From the NCBI GenBank assembly GCA_032716605.1, contig CM064480.1, positions 22,779,651 to 22,843,650 on the forward strand: a DNA stretch of 64,000 nt, given 5' to 3'. Made by a program: the position numbers and the translations under genes. This DNA is from Paralithodes platypus (lineage: Eukaryota; Arthropoda; Malacostraca; Decapoda; Lithodidae). The notes beneath the pieces were generated by a model. It was given only the letters and a program-made list of their open reading frames with translations, made no database searches and was not told the origin of the DNA. Shown here one piece after another: positions 11,165-21,303 of this stretch. The stretch's first letter is position 1, and each line of letters starts with the position of its first letter.

Positions 11165-12760
11165 ATGGAAGGACAAGGGTCAGGCTCAGGCTTGGACGCC
11201 GCAAGAGATAATAATGATTCTCCTATAAGTTCTTCATCTAACCAGTTTGTTACAGCACAAGAAATTGATGGGTTGCTTACTCATGCTTTATCTAAATTTT
11301 TTGGTCAACAACAAGAAAACCCCACAATGGACTTGGGGGCTCCCTCGACAAGCTCTACGGTACGGCCTCTGATGACGTCAATTGATTTATCTAAGATTCC
11401 TAACCCTCCTACTCTGTCACCTGCAAGGAGCACTAAGCCTGCCATGGCGGCATTGACAACTTCAAATGTCAGGGTCATAACGGATGTTAATCCACCCCCT
11501 CTAGACAAAGCACCTCTTAGAAAGGTAGCTATGCCCCTGCTTTATGGGCCAGACGAGTCATGGGTTCTTTTGAACCCCTCTAAACCAGAGCTTGCCCAAC
11601 CTACCTTGTCAGGGGAACTCCCGGTACCGCGTGAGTGGTTTATCCAGGGCAACAAGTCAAAGAAATTAAGGGCCATGGATGCCTTAGGTAATGTTCTGGA
11701 CGTAAACATTAAGGCTATACCTAGTTATTATCACCAGGATTATTTTGTGTATGCTTCTAAGCCTGCTTTACCCCCTGCCTCAGCTTTAAAACTATTTTCA
11801 GACTGGTCTAAGCTGGATGGGTTTAATGATATTAAGACTCTGTCAGCTCTTACTCCTGAACTAGATTTACGGACCGTCACAGACGACGTAGCTAATCCAG
11901 TTTTGAAGGTGGGACAGTTGGGTTCAGGACCTTGGGTGGATTGGGAGGTAGAGGCTCAAAACTTTGCAACCACTTTCACTTCTAAATCTTCCCACCAGAT
12001 CCCTCAGGACACACATTCATGGTTTTCCATGCCGGTGGGTTCTGCCGGCGGAGTCCCGGCGGCTTTGTTTGCATTCCTAGCTGCCCCTAAGATTAATCTT
12101 TGTGAACTGAAGGACCCGTTCACTACCCCTACCCCTACTCACCTAGACAGAGAATTTAGGCTACGAGGAAAAGCTTTTCGCCTGTTTTCACAGTACATAG
12201 TATTATTATTAGTATCTCAGCAGGTGGCTAAGTCTTTACTACGGTCTACTCAGGCAATCGCAGACGCGGATGCTCGAAGATCGGTTGAGTTATCCCGGCG
12301 ACTGATTCTTCAGTCGTCAATCCAATCCTTAGGTGACATACGCACCGCCTTGCTTGAGGCGGTGCGAGCACGACAAGATCTTAGGATGTCGTTAGTTCGC
12401 AAGCTACCTGAGCGCATTGCTAACCAGGTGGTGATGTCACCAGTACTTACCCCATCTTTAATGTCCCCTGAAGTATGGCGAACGGTGTTCAATATGGCAC
12501 AGGCCGTTAAGCACAGTCCCACCCCTTCTAAGAAACCTGCATTTAACTTCCCCAAACCCAGGCCTACTACTAAAGCCCAGCCAGGGGGATCTAAACCTTT
12601 TCTTCCGCCTAAGTCCTCCCACTCCCCCCAGGGTCAGTACAGGCATAGACAGAATAGGTTTTCAGGTCAGAGAGGACGCGGCCAAAATAAACCAGGTCAG
12701 GGCCAGTCTTCGACCAACACCAGCCAGCCGGCGAAGCGGCCAGCACCAACCCCACCATAA
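11165..12760 (+). CDS. DIRS Gag, main open frame (531 codons)
   Basis: Long open frame just upstream of RT. It starts acidic and Ser-rich (GQGSGSGLDAA), has the conserved block PLRKVAMPLLYGPDESW near residue 117, and a helical, Arg-rich middle (SLLRSTQAIADADARRSVEL). It ends in a basic Gly/Gln/Pro-rich tail (GQRGRGQNKPGQGQ). No CCHC knuckle or enzyme motif is present. The equivalent region in copy 1 is split, so this copy preserves the frame better. The real start probably lies upstream in the broken N-terminal region; the ATG at 11165 is only the first in frame. Confidence 0.8.
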   Translation: MEGQGSGSGLDAARDNNDSPISSSSNQFVTAQEIDGLLTHALSKFFGQQQENPTMDLGAPSTSSTVRPLMTSIDLSKIPNPPTLSPARSTKPAMAALTTSNVRVITDVNPPPLDKAPLRKVAMPLLYGPDESWVLLNPSKPELAQPTLSGELPVPREWFIQGNKSKKLRAMDALGNVLDVNIKAIPSYYHQDYFVYASKPALPPASALKLFSDWSKLDGFNDIKTLSALTPELDLRTVTDDVANPVLKVGQLGSGPWVDWEVEAQNFATTFTSKSSHQIPQDTHSWFSMPVGSAGGVPAALFAFLAAPKINLCELKDPFTTPTPTHLDREFRLRGKAFRLFSQYIVLLLVSQQVAKSLLRSTQAIADADARRSVELSRRLILQSSIQSLGDIRTALLEAVRARQDLRMSLVRKLPERIANQVVMSPVLTPSLMSPEVWRTVFNMAQAVKHSPTPSKKPAFNFPKPRPTTKAQPGGSKPFLPPKSSHSPQGQYRHRQNRFSGQRGRGQNKPGQGQSSTNTSQPAKRPAPTPP

Positions 12761-12900
12761 AAAAACTAAAGTCTCTCTCACTCCCGGCGCCTACCTTAAG
12801 GCCGGAGGAACCGAGGGTAGTACAGCCGGCGAACCCTTGTCTGCTAACTGGGTCGTTCCGAACGTGTCACCAAGCATGGCCGTTAAACACTTGGGCACGG

Positions 12901-14686
12901 ATGGTGGCACGCAAAGGCATCACTTGGCAGTGGATCCGGCGACCTCGATTACGTCAGCCGACAACGGCGAATTTTGTTTCTTTAGAGGTGGAGTCACTAG
13001 CCCAGGAAATGATTGCCAAGAATGTCATCATCCCGGTCCCCCCAAATTACCCTGTATTCACGTCCAAACTATTTTTGGTTCCCAAAAGGGACAGTGTTCA
13101 GATGAGGCCGGTCGTAGACCTGTCTTATCTGAATCTTCACATTCACAACGAATCTTTCAGAATGTTAACAGTACACCAAATCAGGCTAACACTTCCGCCG
13201 GGAGGTTGGATGTGTTCACTAGACCTGACAGACGCCTATTGGCACGTATCGGTCAACAAAAGATTTCAAAGGTTTTTGGCCTTACGGATCAGGCACCAAA
13301 ATTTTGTTTTTCAGAGGATGCCGTTCGGTTTGAACCTAGCACCTCGATTATTCACAAAACTAGTCCGGCAAGCCCTGATGCCATTGTTAAAACAAGGGAT
13401 CAGAGTGTTGTGGTATCTGGACGACTGGCTGGTGGTGGCAGAGACACAACAATTATGCATAAAACATGTCAATATCATTTTAAATCATGTCAAAACTCTA
13501 GGCTTCAAGGTAAATCTGGTAAAGTCAAACCTTGTGCCCTCACGAGTAATTCAGTGGATAGGGCTGGTCTGGGACACCGCCGCTCTCACTCTGAGTCAGA
13601 GTGTGGACAATCGCAACAGGTTTCGCAGGAAACTGTTCAGGTTTCTTCACAGTCTGACTACGACACGAAGGGTCTGGGAGTCTCTGGTCGGCTCTCTCAA
13701 CTGGATTCAACTAACTGTCAAGTTGGGGCCGGTTGAAAGTAAAACGATTAATATTGGAAGGCAACAAATATTTCCCGCTCTTACCGGCGGGAAAATTATG
13801 GCCCATCCCGAAATTAATCCACACCTTGCTAGCGGTCTGGGCGAAGAGGGAAACATTGCACTCAATAATGTCATGGAACCTCTCCTCCACCAACGGTATG
13901 GGTAGACACGGATGCGTCAGGCACAATAGGTTGGGGATTTCAGTCAAATCAGGGGCACCAGGGTCAGGGGCTTTGGTCCCACTTAGAAATCTCGCACATC
14001 AATGTCAAAGAATTACTAGTCCCCTTATATTTCCTTCAGGCTCACGGCCCGGCGTTACGGGACAAGTCGGTGGCCTTCAGAATGGACAATCTGAATGCAG
14101 TCCACTGTATTCAGAAACAAGGGTCAACGAGGTCAAGGAAGTTGCTAAACGTGTCAGAAGAGATTTTTGCTCTAGCCAACTGTCTAGATATTTATCTGCA
14201 CGCTTCTTATCTCCCAGGCGTAGCGAACGTCTGGGCAGACGCTCTATCCCGGCGACAAAGCACGACAGTAGAATGGGAGCTCAAGCAACCCATTTTCAAC
14301 CTAATGATTGCAGAGCTCTCCCATCCACAAGTGGATCTTTTTGCGTCCGAGGAGACTCACAAACTCCATCTATACCTCACCCGCCGGGCGAAAACGCCGG
14401 CAGGGGCGCCCTAGTGACAGACTGGAACAGATGGAGCTCCATCTATCTGTTTCCGCCGCCAGATGCGTCACTAATGTGCCACGTAGTGAACAAACTACGA
14501 GATTATCGAGGCTTAGTCTCGCTAATCGCGCCACTGTGGCCGGCGCAGTTGTGGTACCAGCAATTGAAAATGTGGTGCCCGGACCCGGTATCGCTCCCGG
14601 TCGGGTATTTCCACTTAGACGCGATTGGCAACCTCGCGACCTCGCTGACTTTTGCATTATGGACATTCAGGAGGCCAAGTGGCTAG
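12901..14686 (+). pseudogene. DIRS reverse transcriptase / RNase H (frameshifted)
   Basis: RT is open at 12901-13905: fingers VPKRDSVQMRPVVDLSYLN, SLDLTDAYWHV, FGLNLAPRLF, and YLDD at about residue 172. RNase H follows in a second frame at about 13896-14412 with VDTDASGTIGWG (first Asp), FRMDNLNAVHCI and NVWADALSRR (last Asp). A DIRS-typical C-terminal block (ALVTDWNRWSSIYLFPP, LIAPLWPAQLWY) lies in a third frame ending at 14686. At least two frameshifts (near 13735-13895 and 14390) separate them, so no complete enzyme can be made from this copy. The recombinase frame overlaps the end. Confidence 0.88.
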
Positions 14687-15639
14687 CACCATACGGTAGA
14701 GATGTGACAAATAAATTACTTAATCAATATACTCAGTCTACAAAACGACAGTATCAATCACATTGGCAAGCCTTTACTTCTTGGATCGTTAGGACAGAAC
14801 AAACTGTACCCTCAGTGGCATTAGTTTTTAATTATTTAAATTATCTGTTTGAGCAGAAACGTTTATCTGTGGTAACATTAAAAAATCACTTAACTGCGAT
14901 TAGAGTGCCCTTTTTAGACCTTACAGGTCTCTCCATACCGGTAGCGGAGGAAACAGGTTTTATGAGAGCATGTTTTAAACTCCGCCCACCTCCCCGTCAG
15001 CTCATGCCTACTTGGTCTCTGGACAAAGCTTTGTCTTTGCTTCACTCTCGTCTGTACCAAAATACTGCAGACTTTGCATTACTCTTAAAAAAGGCGGTTT
15101 TCCTTTTGGCTTTAGCCACCGGAAACAGAGTGTCTGAGCTGGCGGCGATGAGCAACACACCTAATTGTCTTAGGTTTGGTAGACTTAATGAATGTATTTC
15201 CATTGCACCCTCCCCAGGTTTTGTAGCCAAGAATGAGCATAGTGCACACGTGTTTTCTGAGTTCACGGTGCCAGCGTTAAAAAGGGGAAAGGTGCCTCAT
15301 AATTTATGTCCAGTACAAGCTCTAACCAAATATTTGAGAGTAGCTCCTCACAACCCCCAAGGTGCTTTATGGGTAGCAAGTACGGGTAAACGCTTACTTA
15401 AACGGCGATTAGCCTCTCTTCTGGTAGAAGTCATTACAGAAAGTAATCCCGGCGTTGTGGGTCGGGCCCACGATTTACGCAAATGGGCAGCCTCTTTACG
15501 TTTCCTGAATTTTTTTTCAGTTGAAGACATAGCGTCCACGCAGTTGTGGGCGTCTAATCATACGTTTCTGTCTAGATACTTGTCAGTTGCTCTAGACAAA
15601 CCTTCCTTACCATGTATAGCTTTAAGGCAGAGGGTCTAG
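14659..15639 (+). CDS. Tyrosine recombinase of the DIRS element
   Basis: About 326 codons from the ATG at 14659; the frame is open back to 14308. It is expected to integrate a circular DNA copy, replacing the DDE integrase of LTR elements. The N-terminal SAM-like core-binding region is seen in STKRQYQSHWQAFTSWI. The catalytic domain shows ATGNRVSEL (Arg I), HDLRKWAASL (H-x-x-R) and the Tyr in NHTFLSRYLSVAL near the C-terminus. All landmark residues are present and the frame has no stop. It overlaps the end of the RT/RNase H region in another frame, common in DIRS elements. Confidence 0.9.
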   Translation: MDIQEAKWLAPYGRDVTNKLLNQYTQSTKRQYQSHWQAFTSWIVRTEQTVPSVALVFNYLNYLFEQKRLSVVTLKNHLTAIRVPFLDLTGLSIPVAEETGFMRACFKLRPPPRQLMPTWSLDKALSLLHSRLYQNTADFALLLKKAVFLLALATGNRVSELAAMSNTPNCLRFGRLNECISIAPSPGFVAKNEHSAHVFSEFTVPALKRGKVPHNLCPVQALTKYLRVAPHNPQGALWVASTGKRLLKRRLASLLVEVITESNPGVVGRAHDLRKWAASLRFLNFFSVEDIASTQLWASNHTFLSRYLSVALDKPSLPCIALRQRV

Positions 15640-16209
15640 GTGGCCCTGCAGTACTTTTGTTTACTTTCATGGGAAAGGAGGGGGGGGGGGGGGTGCAGTC
15701 AGTTGACACAGGACACCCTAGACCCCGCCGGAGTATGAGAGCTGTGATACAATTTAAGGTTAAAATGTGTTATGAAAATTTCTCAGTGAGAAATTGTGCT
15801 AGTACAATGTTAAGTACAAAACAACGGTGTTGTTAGAGTAGTTTAGCTGCGAAAGCAATTTAGTTTTAGATTATTGGAGTTCCTTTGCAATTTATCTCCA
15901 AGTTTATGTTGGGGTTTATTATGTGCACATGTAAACTTATAACTTGTTATTTTTTTGTCACCACTCGTTGAGTGGGGTGCCTTTGTAACTACAGATCTGT
16001 GTTCAGAATCTTCAGGGTTACCAATTTTTTGTCAGGCAGGCTTCTTTGAAGCACGCACCTGCCTGAACCCCCTTTTTTCTTGTATTTGTTCGGCTACGCC
16101 GTTATTTAAATATATTTTCAAAGTAAGAATACTATGTGGTTGTTTTTATTATCTGCTTTTCTAGAGTTATGATATGATTACGAATGTCCCCCTCCAGTCT
16201 TAGAAATCA
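15640..16209 (+). other. DIRS 3' untranslated stretch
   Basis: 570 bp between the recombinase stop and the internal complementary region. No gene seen. It contains a 14-base G homopolymer at about 15679-15693 and T-rich sequence. The function is probably structural. Confidence 0.5.
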
Positions 16210-16315
16210 GGCATGTTCGTCAATGATGGAGGGGCCACTAATAAATTATAGGTTTGACTCCTGTAAGGAGATAAAGAAAACCTAATATTTAGTAGTGGCC
16301 CGTAATCATTGACGA
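16210..16315 (+). repeat. DIRS internal complementary region (fused termini)
   Basis: The left half (CGTCAATGATGGAGGGGCCA, followed by CTAATAA) is the reverse complement of the left terminus. The right half (ATTATAGGTTTGACTCCTGT through GTAGTGGCCCGTAATCATTGAC) is the reverse complement of the right terminus, including the extra ~50 bp at 16690-16739 that the left repeat lacks. This joined copy of both ends is the template feature that lets DIRS elements rebuild their termini on a circular intermediate. Confidence 0.9.
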
Positions 16316-16387
16316 CTGGGGCCCTCCCGACCGTCCCCTTCCCATTCGTTGATGTATTAAGGATTTTGGTTTACTTGATATGTCAGT

Positions 16388-16739
16388 GAAGGAAGAATGA
16401 CGCCTGAATCAGCGTCTGGTCAGAAATCCACACAAGTACATCCACGATATGATGGAAAGCTTATTGGATAGTTATTCTTATTTTGTTTTTGTTTTTATTT
16501 TTTACGAAGTTTTTTTCGTAGTGAGAACCCAATTCATAATGACTGAAGCCATGAGTGAGGTCGCGTGCGCTCATGATGAAGGCTCCTCAGTTTTTAAATG
16601 CTCTGCACGGTAGATTCAAAACTACGGCGGATTAGTGTTTGAAGAGGATGCCTTATGTAATAGGCATGTTCGTCAATGATTACGGGGCCACTACTAAATA
16701 TTAGGTTTTCTTTATCTCCTTACAGGAGTCAAACCTATA
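16388..16739 (+). repeat. DIRS right inverted terminal repeat with ~50 bp extension
   Basis: The first ~308 bp pair with the left repeat 8051-8357. The last ~45-50 bp (TACTAAATATTAGG...AAACCTATAA) occur only here and, inverted, in the internal complementary region. Unequal ITRs with a right-side extension are known for DIRS1. Confidence 0.88.
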
Positions 16740-17030
16740 ATGATGAAGCGGTAGTCCCTTTGTTGTGTTGTGTCAAGCGCGTAACAACCAGGTCCCATCA
16801 TCTTAATATGACGACGGCTATAATACCGTCATTTATGCATGTACTCATTTTGGGATAACTATCTTTATCCACGATTTTTGTGTCTCTCTTCCATTTCTTT
16901 CCACACCTGTTATACGTCTTGTCAATCACCATCTTCTAGTATACAATACACATTACTCTGCTTCGTGACCCCATGCTCAGTTGTAACCTTTTGAGTCACC
17001 CTGTCACTTCTTCCCTCAGACACCACTATA

Positions 17031-19765
17031 AGAACATAAGAACATAAGAAAATGGGAGTCTGCAGAAAGCCGATTGGCCTACACAAGGCAGATCCCTGTC
17101 ACACCCAACCCTAATTATAAGGCTTAATTATAAGCCCAGCTTAAAAACACCATTAGGACTTACCTCACCGAAACGGTCAGAGGTCAGAAAAACGGGGATC
17201 TGCAGATCCCCACACCTGACAGATCACCCTCACACCCAACCCATCTCGTCCATATGCCTATCTAATTGTATCTTAAAGCTCCCTATCGTTCTTAATCCCA
17301 CTATAGCACTTGGTAGCCTATTTCACCTATCTACAACTCTGTTACCAAACCAATATTTGCCTATATCTTTCTTGAAACGAAATGTATCTAATTTGAAACC
17401 ATTTGTACGAGTTCTTTCGCTATCACTGAGCTTTAGTACATTTTTCATGTCCCCTTTATTAATCCCACTGACCCACTTGAATACCTCTATCATGTCCCCT
17501 CTAACTCTGCGTCTCTCTAACGAATGTAAGCCTAATTTCTTCAACCTTTCTTTATACGGAAGATTTCTAATATTATGAATCATTTTTGTCATTCTACGTT
17601 ATACTCTCTCCAATGAATCTATGTCCATTCTGTAATAAGGACACTAAAATTGAACATCATAATCCATATGGGGTCTCACTAATGACAAGTAATTTTTAAG
17701 ATAACATCAGCAGTTCTGTTACTCACACTCCTAGAGATGAACCCGAGAATCCTGTTTGCCTTGTTTCGAACGCTTATACACTGTTTTCTAGGCTTCAAAT
17801 CATTGCTAACAAACACACCTAGATCTTTCTCACAATTTGAGTTTTCTAATTCCATATTAGTTAGTTTATATTTAACATTTGTATGCATCTTCCCTATCTT
17901 TATAATACCTTGCATTTGTCAATGTTAAACTTCATCTGCCAATTTACTGACCATTCGTGTAAGGTATCTAGATCCCTTTGGAGGCACTCTATATCTCTAT
18001 CTGAATCAATTTTTCTCCCCACTTTGGTATCGTCTGCAAATTTACTTATCCTACTAGTTATACCTAAATCAAGGTCATTTATGTATATAACAAACAACAG
18101 AGGACCTAATACAGATCCCTGGGGGACACCACTTTTGACTGCTCCGCATTCTGACTTCGTACCATTTATGCTGACTCTCTGCTTCCTACCAATTAGCCAT
18201 GACCTAATCCATCCCAACAACGCCCCACCTATTCCATGCGCCTCAACCTTTCTCATCAATCTCTCATGGGGGACTCTGTCGAAAGCTTTACTGAAATCTA
18301 AATATATTATATCATATGACTTGTCATTATCTACTGCTTCATATACCTCTGAGAAAAAACTAAGCAAATTAGTAAGGCAAGAACGTCCCTGAGTTAATCC
18401 ATGCTGAGAAGAATTTATTAAATTAAATGTCTAAGTGGTTTCTAATTTTAGCAATAATTGACTCTAGTAGCTTTCCTATGATTGATGTAAGACTAATGGG
18501 ACGGTAATTGGATGCTATTGATTTATCACCTTTTTTGAAGATCGGAACTACGTTTGCAAGCTTCCAAGCTTCTGGAACTATACCTGTCTCTAATGACTTG
18601 TTAAATAGAAATGTTAATGGGTAACTTAACTCATCTCTACATTCTTTTAATACTCTAGCATATACCTCATCAGGACCAGGCGATTTATGAGGTTTCAGTC
18701 TGTCAATTTCCTTAAGCACATCATTTCTACTTATAGTAACCGTACTTAACCTATTTTCTATACTATCGCTATATACCTTACGGACTTCTGGAAACTGTGC
18801 CAAATTTTCATTAGTGAAAACGGAAAGAAACTGACTATTTAATGTACTGCACATTTATAAATAATTTTCTGTCATTTCTCCTATCGAAGTTTTAAGGGGA
18901 ACAATTACATCTCTAACCTTGGATTTATATAGTTGGTAAAAAGCTTTAGGATTATTTTTTGAGTCATTGGCAACCTTAATTTCATAATTTCTTTTTTCTT
19001 TCCTAATATCCTTTTTTACCTGTCTTGATAGATTCTGATAGTAAGCAAGTAGGTGAATTTCGCCTTTCTTAATTTTTCTATATATTCCTCTCTTTTGTCC
19101 TAGAAGATGTAATAGTCTATTATTCATCCATTTGGGTTGGTTCTGTGTTGATCTAAATTTTCTTTTGGGGATATATTTATTTTGAGCATTGAATACTGAC
19201 TCGATAGAATTATCGTATGTATCTACCAAGGTTGACGTCTTTTCCTGACTTAAGATGACAGGTGCCTGAGAAGGGGTACACTCATTTGGACACCTGGATC
19301 GACTTAGTTTTTTTACCATAGGGTCCGCTAATAGGGCTCTTCTTAGCCCACCATAATTGGCTTTTCTGAAGTCAGGGATTAATGTTGTATTCTCTCTGTT
19401 ATTACCTTTCCATTGTATATTAAAATTCACAGAATTGTGGTCACTATTTCCTAGGTGGTCCCCTATCTCTACATTATTTATCATATGTTCATTGTTACGG
19501 AAAACTAAATCGAGAATATTATTACCTCTAGTCGGCATATCTATGAATTGAAATAAAAAACTATCTTGTACTACCTCAATAAACTCCTCAGAATCAGAGT
19601 CGCCTATTTGATGCTGCCAATCTATATTCGGAAAATTAAAATCCCCCATAATGCACACATTGCTAAACGTTGATGCCATTTAAATTTCCTCCCATAATGA
19701 CGTTCCGTCATTTCTACTCATATTTGGCGGTCTATACATAACTCCAATAACTATGGTCTCACTAC
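17031..19765 (-). mobile_element. CR1-like LINE, 5'-truncated and decayed
   Basis: Inserted in the Gypsy-A 5' LTR with duplication CTATA (17026-17030 and 19766-19770). The uninterrupted site is at about 36946 in the 3' LTR. The 3' tail on the minus strand is an 8-bp repeat of TTATGTTC type, like the short tandem tails of CR1-group LINEs. The 5' end is truncated inside the endonuclease domain. The coding region is split by frameshifts and stops. Confidence 0.85.
17323..19679 (-). pseudogene. CR1-like ORF2 remnants (endonuclease + reverse transcriptase)
   Basis: Read from right to left: the endonuclease C-terminal half at 18855-19679 (MGDFNFPNIDW, MPTRGNNILDLVF, GNSDHNSVNF); RT N-terminal part at 18423-18854 (KSPGPDEVYARVLKE, ASNYRPISLTS); RT palm at 17900-18367 (DFSKAFDRVPH, GVPQGSVLGPLLFVIYIND, FADDTK); and C-terminal parts at 17679-17915 and 17323-17592. 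Each junction is a stop or frameshift. The order and spacing are those of a single CR1-type ORF2, similar to but clearly diverged from the intact one at 46937-49888. Confidence 0.85.
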
Positions 19766-20661
19766 CTATACCTGTTTTCATCGTAGGGAAATGCCACCCC
19801 TATGCCCAGAGTGTTAAGGGTCAATGTCAAAATTCACGAGAGACAACCGCGACCTAGCCTCACACCAGGCACCCCACAAAACACAACCCTCCACCTGCAG
19901 AGACGTCCATAAGGATGTTATAAAGTGCCGATTCAGTTCGTTCCCAAGCCCCAGTAAGTAGAAGGTAAAACTCCATCCTTGTTACCTCCATTAACTATCC
20001 TCTAACATGTATAGCCAAACTCACAACTTGGTCCAGAAGGACAGACAGCGCGAGGCTAGGACAACCACCTCGAACTCCCTTAAGAGTGTGTTTTCCCCCC
20101 CTGACTTGCACGTTAACAAAACCACTATTCATAACCCCCATGAGTGATCCTCGTAAGTGAAAACTAGATTCAATGATCAACCATAACTAAAAGTGTATCT
20201 CATGACAACCTAAAATCATATCACAACCCAATTAACGTAAAGAACTCCATGCAACAGTATTTAAGGTGCGGCCTGCCCCCCTACCCCAAGGGACCCAACC
20301 AACCCCCCAGACCTGCGCGTTTTTCCCTGCGTAGGTAAGCTATACATTGACCCAGACGGGCCAACCAAATTCTTGCCAAACACCAGGTGAGCCTCCAACC
20401 TAAAACGAACTAAAAGTTCTGGTTACCTGCCAAAATGCTATCCTATCCCATCCTTAACCAAACCCAAAATCCCCCTTAACCAGTCCTAGATTCCTAATAG
20501 CATTTCAGCTAGACCAGAGAAGGATACTTATGTGTAATGATGAATAATATGCCTTCCAGCATGGGCCAGTACGGCGCCCAGTAAAGTAGTGCTCCCCCCC
20601 CCCCCCTGACCAAATCCTACTCTATACCACTCTAATAGTAACTTAATTGTACTAGAGTAAA

Positions 20662-21187
20662 GGGCGGCGGGTGCCCAACCCCGAAAAGGGTTGAAATAGG
20701 GGAGCTATCCCCCCGCCAAAGGCGGCTTTCTAGGGCCTTTCCTAGCTGATGCTGAGAGGATTGGGTTCTAGTCATGTGGTGATGGGCTGGTCTATCAGAG
20801 TGAGAACTGAGCAATCTCTGCCATACCCATAGCTTACTCTGACTGTTCCTTTTACTTATATATTTTCTAGATCTCAAGTGACGGCGTCTCTAACGTGGAT
20901 TGACCTCCCAATCTACCAAGATTGGAAGCCAAAGCGTCACATTTTCCCTTGCCCCTCAACTTTCTCTTCATAATTGCTGAGGGACACAGGGCCCTGGGTG
21001 GGGCTTTGGTTTCCCGGGCATTTCCGCACCCTCCTCAGCTCCCCGCCATGGAGTGGCTTCGGTCACCCAGGCTTTATTGTGGTCGGCGGGGAGGGTTCTG
21101 TGGGGGCGCTCGGTTATGGCCTTGGCCTTGCTCAGGGCCTTGGGGCTGTTCGACCAGGCAGCTTGGGGAACAACAACAACAACAACA
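20662..21187 (+). mobile_element. (CAA)n-tailed retroposon with 11-bp target duplication
   Basis: 526 bp inserted in the Gypsy-A 5' LTR between two copies of ACTAGAGTAAA (20651-20661 and 21188-21198). The 3' LTR has a single copy at about 38780-38790. It ends in AACAACAACAACAACAAC, the retroposon tail. The last ~80 bp resemble the LINE end at 7040-7110. It is probably a severely 5'-truncated LINE or a SINE using that LINE's tail. No coding region is supported. Confidence 0.75.
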
Positions 21188-21303
21188 ACTAGAGTAAAGA
21201 TGTCCACAATAACCAATCATATTACGGACTACATACTGAAGAGATAAAGACCTCTTTCACACACACCCTAAGTTAATTAAAAATAATAAATTAACTTCTG
21301 CCT

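Larger units (their letters stand above)
8051..16739 (+). mobile_element. DIRS1-like retrotransposon, copy 2 (structurally complete)
   Basis: 8.7 kb with left inverted repeat, leader, Gag, RT/RNase H, tyrosine recombinase, internal complementary region and right inverted repeat, in the order expected for DIRS1-like elements. It sits inside the Gypsy-A 5' LTR: CCAATATTGAT before 8051 and ATGATGAAGCGG after 16738 match the continuous CCAATATTAATATGACGAAGCGG at 36664-36686, taken in two halves. There is no target duplication. Gag and RT carry frameshifts, while the recombinase frame is open. Confidence 0.93.

Noticed and set aside
8051..16739. DNA methyltransferase domain in the DIRS element
   Set aside because: Some DIRS1-like elements carry one, but no methyltransferase motif could be read between RNase H and the recombinase in any frame.
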